From positions 1-64,000 of the forward strand of contig JBLNCI010000009.1 in the NCBI GenBank assembly GCA_050260515.1: a DNA stretch of 64,000 nt. Direction: 5' to 3'. Made by a program: the position numbers and the translations under genes. Positions 60,543-64,000 of the stretch are shown here, one piece after another (position 1 is the stretch's first letter; each line of letters starts with the position of its first letter). Below the pieces are notes generated by a model, which was given only the letters and a program-made list of their open reading frames with translations, was not told the DNA's origin and ran no database searches. The stretch comes from DATJIG01 sp050260515. Lineage in GTDB: Bacteria; Pseudomonadota; Alphaproteobacteria; SMXQ01.

Positions 60543-62594
60543 ATGGTCGATCTGTCCGCCTACAAGCTCACCTACGACGACGAGTTCAACTCGTTCGCGT
60601 GGTCGCCCGACGGCAGCTCCGGGTACAAGACGACGCTCTATTTCGGCGGCCGGTTCCTCGGCGCCAACGGCGATCAGCAGTACTATTCGGATCCGACCGT
60701 CGGCGTGAATCCGTTCTCGCTCGCGAACGGCGCGCTGCACATCACCGCGGCACCCGGCGGCAACCCCGCCGGTCAGCCCTACAACTCGGGGCTGATCACC
60801 ACCGAAGGGTCGTTCGCCCAGACCTACGGCTACTTCGAGGCCCGCGTCGAGGTCGCGTCGGGTCCCGGCATGTGGTCGAGCGTCTGGATGCTTCCCGCCG
60901 ACAAGAGTTGGCCCCCCGAGTTCGATGTCCTCGAAGCGTTCGGCGCGCCGAACTCGCGCGGCGACGGTGCCGGCAACGTCGCCTGGCAGAACCAGATCAC
61001 GGTCGATCACACGGCGGATTTCGGCGCCTGGCATCCCGTCGGCGGTGGCGACATCCACACCACGTGGCACACCTACGGCGTCGACTGGGAGCCCGACTTC
61101 ACGACCTGGTACATCGACGGCGTACAGTCGGAGCGGCGGCCGACGCCCTCGACCACCAGCAAGGCGATGTACCTGCTGCTCGACCTCAGCGTCGGCGGCT
61201 GGCCGGAGAATCCGGCGGGCGAAACCGGCGTGATGGGCATCGACTATGTCCGCGCCTTCTCGAAGGATCCCAACGCGCACGCCGTCGGGCTGCAGACGAT
61301 CTCGTCCCCCGACGGCGCCGACACGACCCCGTTCGGCGCCTCCGATTCCCACGGCGTGATCGGCGGCGCCCCGCCTCCGCCGCCGCCCCCTCCCGGAGGC
61401 ACCAATCTATCGGTGCGCGTTTCCGAGGATGCATGGAACGGCAATGCGCAGTTCGTCGTCGCCGTCGATGGAGCGCAGGTCGGCGGCGTCCAGACCGCGA
61501 CCGCGTCCCACGGTGCCGGTCAATGGCAGGACATCGGCCTGCCGGGCACCTTCTCGACGGGAGCCCACAGCATCGACATCACCTTCCTCAACGATGCCTG
61601 GGGCGGCACGCCGTCGACCGACCGCAATCTCTACGTGCAGTCGGTCACCCTGAACGGCAACACCATCGACTGGCACGCGGGCCAGAACGGCGCGAGCAAC
61701 GGCATGTCGGTCGGCGATGGCGCGATCCTCGCCGTCAACGGCACCATCCACTTCGGGTCGGGCGGAACCACCACGCCTCCGCCGCCCACCGGCGGCGGGC
61801 CGATCACCGTCCGCGTATCGGAGGATGCCTGGAACGGCGACGCGCAGTTCACGGTCACCGTCGACGGCGCGCAGTTCGGTGGCGTGCAGACCGCGACCGG
61901 CTCCCACGCGGCCGGGGGCTGGCAGGACATTTCCATCGCCGGCACCCTCTCGGCGGGGGCTCACACCATCGCCGTCAACTTCATCAACGACGCCTGGGGC
62001 GGCACGGCGGCGACCGACCGCAACCTTTACGTCCAGTCGCTGACGGCGAACGGCGAGACGCTGTCCTACACCACGGCCCAGAATTCCGCCGCCAACGGCA
62101 TGAGCGCGTCCGACGGGGCGATCCTCGCCGTCAACGGCCCGCTGACGTTCCACTCCTCGGGCGGCGGCGGTGGCGGCGGCGGTGGAACCGTCGGCCCGTC
62201 GACCATCGTCTTGCATCTCGCGGAAGACGCGTGGAACGGCGACGCGCAGTTCGTCGTGAAGGTCGACGGCGCCCAGGTCGGCGGCACCCGGACGGCGACC
62301 GCGTCGCACGCGTCGCACGCGGTCCAGGACGTCACGCTGACCGGCGACTTCGGGGCGCAGGGCCCCGGGACGGTCGATGTCCAGTTCGTGAACGACGCCT
62401 GGGGCGGCACGCCGGCGACCGATCGCAATCTCTACGTCTACTCGGCCGACGTGAACGGACACTCGTTCCCAGGCACCGCGGCGGCGAACGACGCGGCGAA
62501 CGGAATGAGCGCGCCGGACGCGGCGATCCTCGCCATCAACGGCACGGTCGAGTTCAACATCAACCACACCGCTCCGCCGCCCATTCTCGGTTGA
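60543..62594 (+). CDS. GH16 beta-glucanase with three CBM repeats, no signal peptide
   Basis: 683 residues. GH16 domain about 1-250 with the catalytic ExDxxE as Glu126-Phe-Asp128-Val-Leu-Glu131, in the laminarinase/lichenase/ExoK-like branch. Then a Pro-rich linker and three tandem repeats of about 118 residues starting VSEDAWNG or AEDAWNG, which resemble the CBM60-type calcium-dependent sugar-binding domain, split by a second Pro-rich and a Gly-rich linker. There is no N-terminal signal, so export must use another route such as type I secretion, or the protein acts inside. GGGGGAG ribosome site. A close paralogue follows directly. Confidence 0.88.
   Translation: MVDLSAYKLTYDDEFNSFAWSPDGSSGYKTTLYFGGRFLGANGDQQYYSDPTVGVNPFSLANGALHITAAPGGNPAGQPYNSGLITTEGSFAQTYGYFEARVEVASGPGMWSSVWMLPADKSWPPEFDVLEAFGAPNSRGDGAGNVAWQNQITVDHTADFGAWHPVGGGDIHTTWHTYGVDWEPDFTTWYIDGVQSERRPTPSTTSKAMYLLLDLSVGGWPENPAGETGVMGIDYVRAFSKDPNAHAVGLQTISSPDGADTTPFGASDSHGVIGGAPPPPPPPPGGTNLSVRVSEDAWNGNAQFVVAVDGAQVGGVQTATASHGAGQWQDIGLPGTFSTGAHSIDITFLNDAWGGTPSTDRNLYVQSVTLNGNTIDWHAGQNGASNGMSVGDGAILAVNGTIHFGSGGTTTPPPPTGGGPITVRVSEDAWNGDAQFTVTVDGAQFGGVQTATGSHAAGGWQDISIAGTLSAGAHTIAVNFINDAWGGTAATDRNLYVQSLTANGETLSYTTAQNSAANGMSASDGAILAVNGPLTFHSSGGGGGGGGGTVGPSTIVLHLAEDAWNGDAQFVVKVDGAQVGGTRTATASHASHAVQDVTLTGDFGAQGPGTVDVQFVNDAWGGTPATDRNLYVYSADVNGHSFPGTAAANDAANGMSAPDAAILAINGTVEFNINHTAPPPILG
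61407..62558 (+). repeat. Three tandem CBM-coding repeats
   Basis: Units at about 61407-61758, 61803-62151 and 62202-62558 code for the VSEDAWNG-type domains. Each has the landmarks VxVDGAQxGG, WGG(T/S)xxTDRNLYV and NGMSxxDxAILAxNG. A fourth unit begins at 63784 in the next gene. Confidence 0.85.
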
Positions 62595-62879
62595 AGCCGC
62601 TCCTAAGCCCCGAGACATCGCGCGGCCGTCGCCGCCGCCCGTCCTGCGCATGTCCACGGCGGCTGGCGCTCGCGGCCGACCGGTGGCGCACCCCAATACG
62701 ACGCAGACGCGAAAAAGTGCCAAGGGCATCGGTGCCGCGGCACGCCGCGTTTTTGAAAGCTTTTTCGCCCCGCCTTGATGCGCGCCCGTGACGGGAAAGG
62801 TCGTGCATCGTTTCGCTGACATTCGTGACGTATGCGGCGCGCGGGTCGCATGCGCACATCACAGCATATGGGCGCAGCG
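62595..62879. other. Intergenic region between the two GH16 genes
   Basis: 285 bp. Contains the second copy of the shared upstream element (62750-62775). No terminator hairpin with a T-run and no supported small gene seen. Confidence 0.55.
62750..62775 (+). repeat. Upstream element shared by the two GH16 genes (copy 2)
   Basis: Second copy of the T-rich element described at 60396-60428, at nearly the same distance from its gene. Confidence 0.5.
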
Positions 62880-64000
62880 ATGGTGGATCTCACGGGCTTC
62901 AAGCTCACGTTCGACGACGAGTTCAACTCCTTCACGTGGTCTCCCGACGGCAGCAGCGGCTACAAGACGACGTTCTACTTCGGCGGACGCGAGCTGTGGG
63001 GGAACGGCGATCAGCAGTACTACTCAGACCCCAGCGTCGGCGTGAATCCGTTCTCGCTCGCCAACGGCGCGCTCCACATCACCGCGGCGCCTGCCGCACC
63101 CGGCTCCAATCCCGACAACCAGCCGTACACCTCGGGGATGATCAGCACCGAGGGGATGTTCACGCAGACCTACGGCTACTTCGAGGCGCGCATCGAGGTC
63201 GCCTCGGGGCCCGGCATGTGGTCGAGCTTCTGGATGCTGCCCGGCGACAAGAGCTGGCCGCCGGAGATCGACGCGCTGGAAGCGTTCGGCACCACGAACC
63301 CCAACGGCGACGGCGGCGGCAATCTCGCCTACCACGGCCAGATCTCGACCAACCGCAATCTCGACGGCGGGAGCTGGGCGGCGGTCAACGGCGATATCCA
63401 CACCGAGTATCACACCTACGGCGTTGACTGGGAGCCGGACGTCATCCGCTGGTACATCGACGGCCAGCTCCTCGGCGAGAACCAGAAGGGCACCGTCGCG
63501 ACGCCCGCGACCACCGATGTGCCGATGTACATGCTCGCCACTCTCGCCGTCGGCGGATGGGCAGGGCCGAACGCCGGCGAGACGTCGGTGATGGGGATCG
63601 ACTACATCCGCGCCTACTCGAAGGACCCCAACGCGCACGCCGTCGCCTTGCAGACGATCTCGTCCCCGGACGGCGTCGACACCACGCCGATCGGCGCCAC
63701 CGACGCGAACGGCGTCATCGGGAGCGGCGGCGGCAATCCGCCGCCACCGCCGCCGAACAATCCGCCGCCCACCGGCGGCACTGGCGTCTCGGTCCGCGTC
63801 TCGGAGGACGCGTGGACCGGCGACGCGCAGTTCGTCGTCAAGGTGGACGGCGTGCAGGTCGGCGGCACCCAGACGGCGACGGCGTCGCACGGTGCCGGCC
63901 AATGGCAGGACATCGCGCTGGCCGGCACCTTCCCGACCGGCCCGCACGCCATCGACATCACCTTCCTCAACGACGGCTGGGGCGGCAGCGCGGCGACCGA
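62880..64000 (+). CDS. GH16 beta-glucanase paralogue with CBM (3' end beyond window)
   Basis: 373 codons visible. The GH16 domain (about 1-275) is very similar to that of the preceding gene (FDDEFNSF, SPDGSSGYKTT, QQYYSDP, KDPNAHAV) and keeps the catalytic site Glu129-Ile-Asp131-Ala-Leu-Glu134. It differs in short insertions and the usual EID in place of EFD. After a Pro-rich linker one CBM repeat begins at 63784 and is cut by the window end. ATG at 62880 is aligned with the start of the paralogue; an in-frame ATG at 62868 adds four residues. No signal peptide. Likely tandem duplication with later divergence. Confidence 0.87.
   Translation, partial: MVDLTGFKLTFDDEFNSFTWSPDGSSGYKTTFYFGGRELWGNGDQQYYSDPSVGVNPFSLANGALHITAAPAAPGSNPDNQPYTSGMISTEGMFTQTYGYFEARIEVASGPGMWSSFWMLPGDKSWPPEIDALEAFGTTNPNGDGGGNLAYHGQISTNRNLDGGSWAAVNGDIHTEYHTYGVDWEPDVIRWYIDGQLLGENQKGTVATPATTDVPMYMLATLAVGGWAGPNAGETSVMGIDYIRAYSKDPNAHAVALQTISSPDGVDTTPIGATDANGVIGSGGGNPPPPPPNNPPPTGGTGVSVRVSEDAWTGDAQFVVKVDGVQVGGTQTATASHGAGQWQDIALAGTFPTGPHAIDITFLNDGWGGSAAT

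Overview
The window is dense, GC-rich bacterial chromosome. Three blocks of gene order point to an alphaproteobacterium: an ATP synthase end (atpD-atpC), the cell-envelope run gpmI-envC-ctpA-divergent polysaccharide deacetylase-rppH, and the ribosome/proline/NAD run rplU-rpmA-obgE-proB-proA-nadD-rsfS-rlmH. A CoxMNOP-type oxidase and a malonate regulator/enzyme set like those of rhizobia and relatives fit this. I cannot name a genus; the rest looks like a free-living heterotroph using alcohols, malonate and polysaccharides. No rRNA, CRISPR, transposase or phage gene was seen; the only tRNA is a tRNA-Ser(CGA).

Layout. 1-3.7 kb: 3' part of atpD, atpC, terminator, a ferritin-like protein and Ada. 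3.6-15.9 kb: minus-strand housekeeping genes, closely packed. 16.3-21.3 kb: a plus-strand surface-glycan cassette (GT2, AsnB-type amidotransferase, GtrA flippase, polytopic membrane protein). 21.5-26.4 kb: single genes (a 3-hydroxyisobutyrate-dehydrogenase-like enzyme, an orphan branched-chain-type binding protein, tRNA-Ser, small membrane proteins). 26.5-33.8 kb: a malonate module, with a divergent GntR regulator, one protein joining malonyl-CoA decarboxylase to malonyl-CoA synthetase, a three-gene TRAP transporter and a thioesterase.

33.9-48.6 kb: sixteen plus-strand genes, most overlapping by 4 bp. They encode an SsuABC-like importer, a second ABC system of the kind found with PQQ alcohol dehydrogenases (binding protein, beta-propeller, ATPase, permease), a XoxF-like dehydrogenase with the Asp-Tyr-Asp lanthanide signature, a XoxJ-like protein, a lipoprotein cytochrome c, a CoxMNOP-type oxidase, CtaG and another cytochrome c. 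Read together this is a metal-uptake plus alcohol-to-oxygen electron path; the lanthanide role is inference from family resemblance.

48.5-56.5 kb: two overlapping IclR regulators divergent from a catabolic set (TauD-like dioxygenase, cupin, two orphan TctC/Bug binding proteins, two class II aldolase-like proteins) and an aspartyl beta-hydroxylase-like protein. 56.6-64 kb: carbohydrate enzymes, with a GH13 glucosidase divergent from TreZ, then two tandem GH16 glucanase paralogues with CBM repeats and no signal peptide, the second cut by the window end.

Main points for a second look: the MatA-MatB fusion with a TRAP transporter, the linked lanthanide-uptake/alcohol-oxidation/oxidase cassette, two adjacent housekeeping genes (nadD and rsfS) with no standard start codon where one is expected, and the leaderless GH16-CBM pair.
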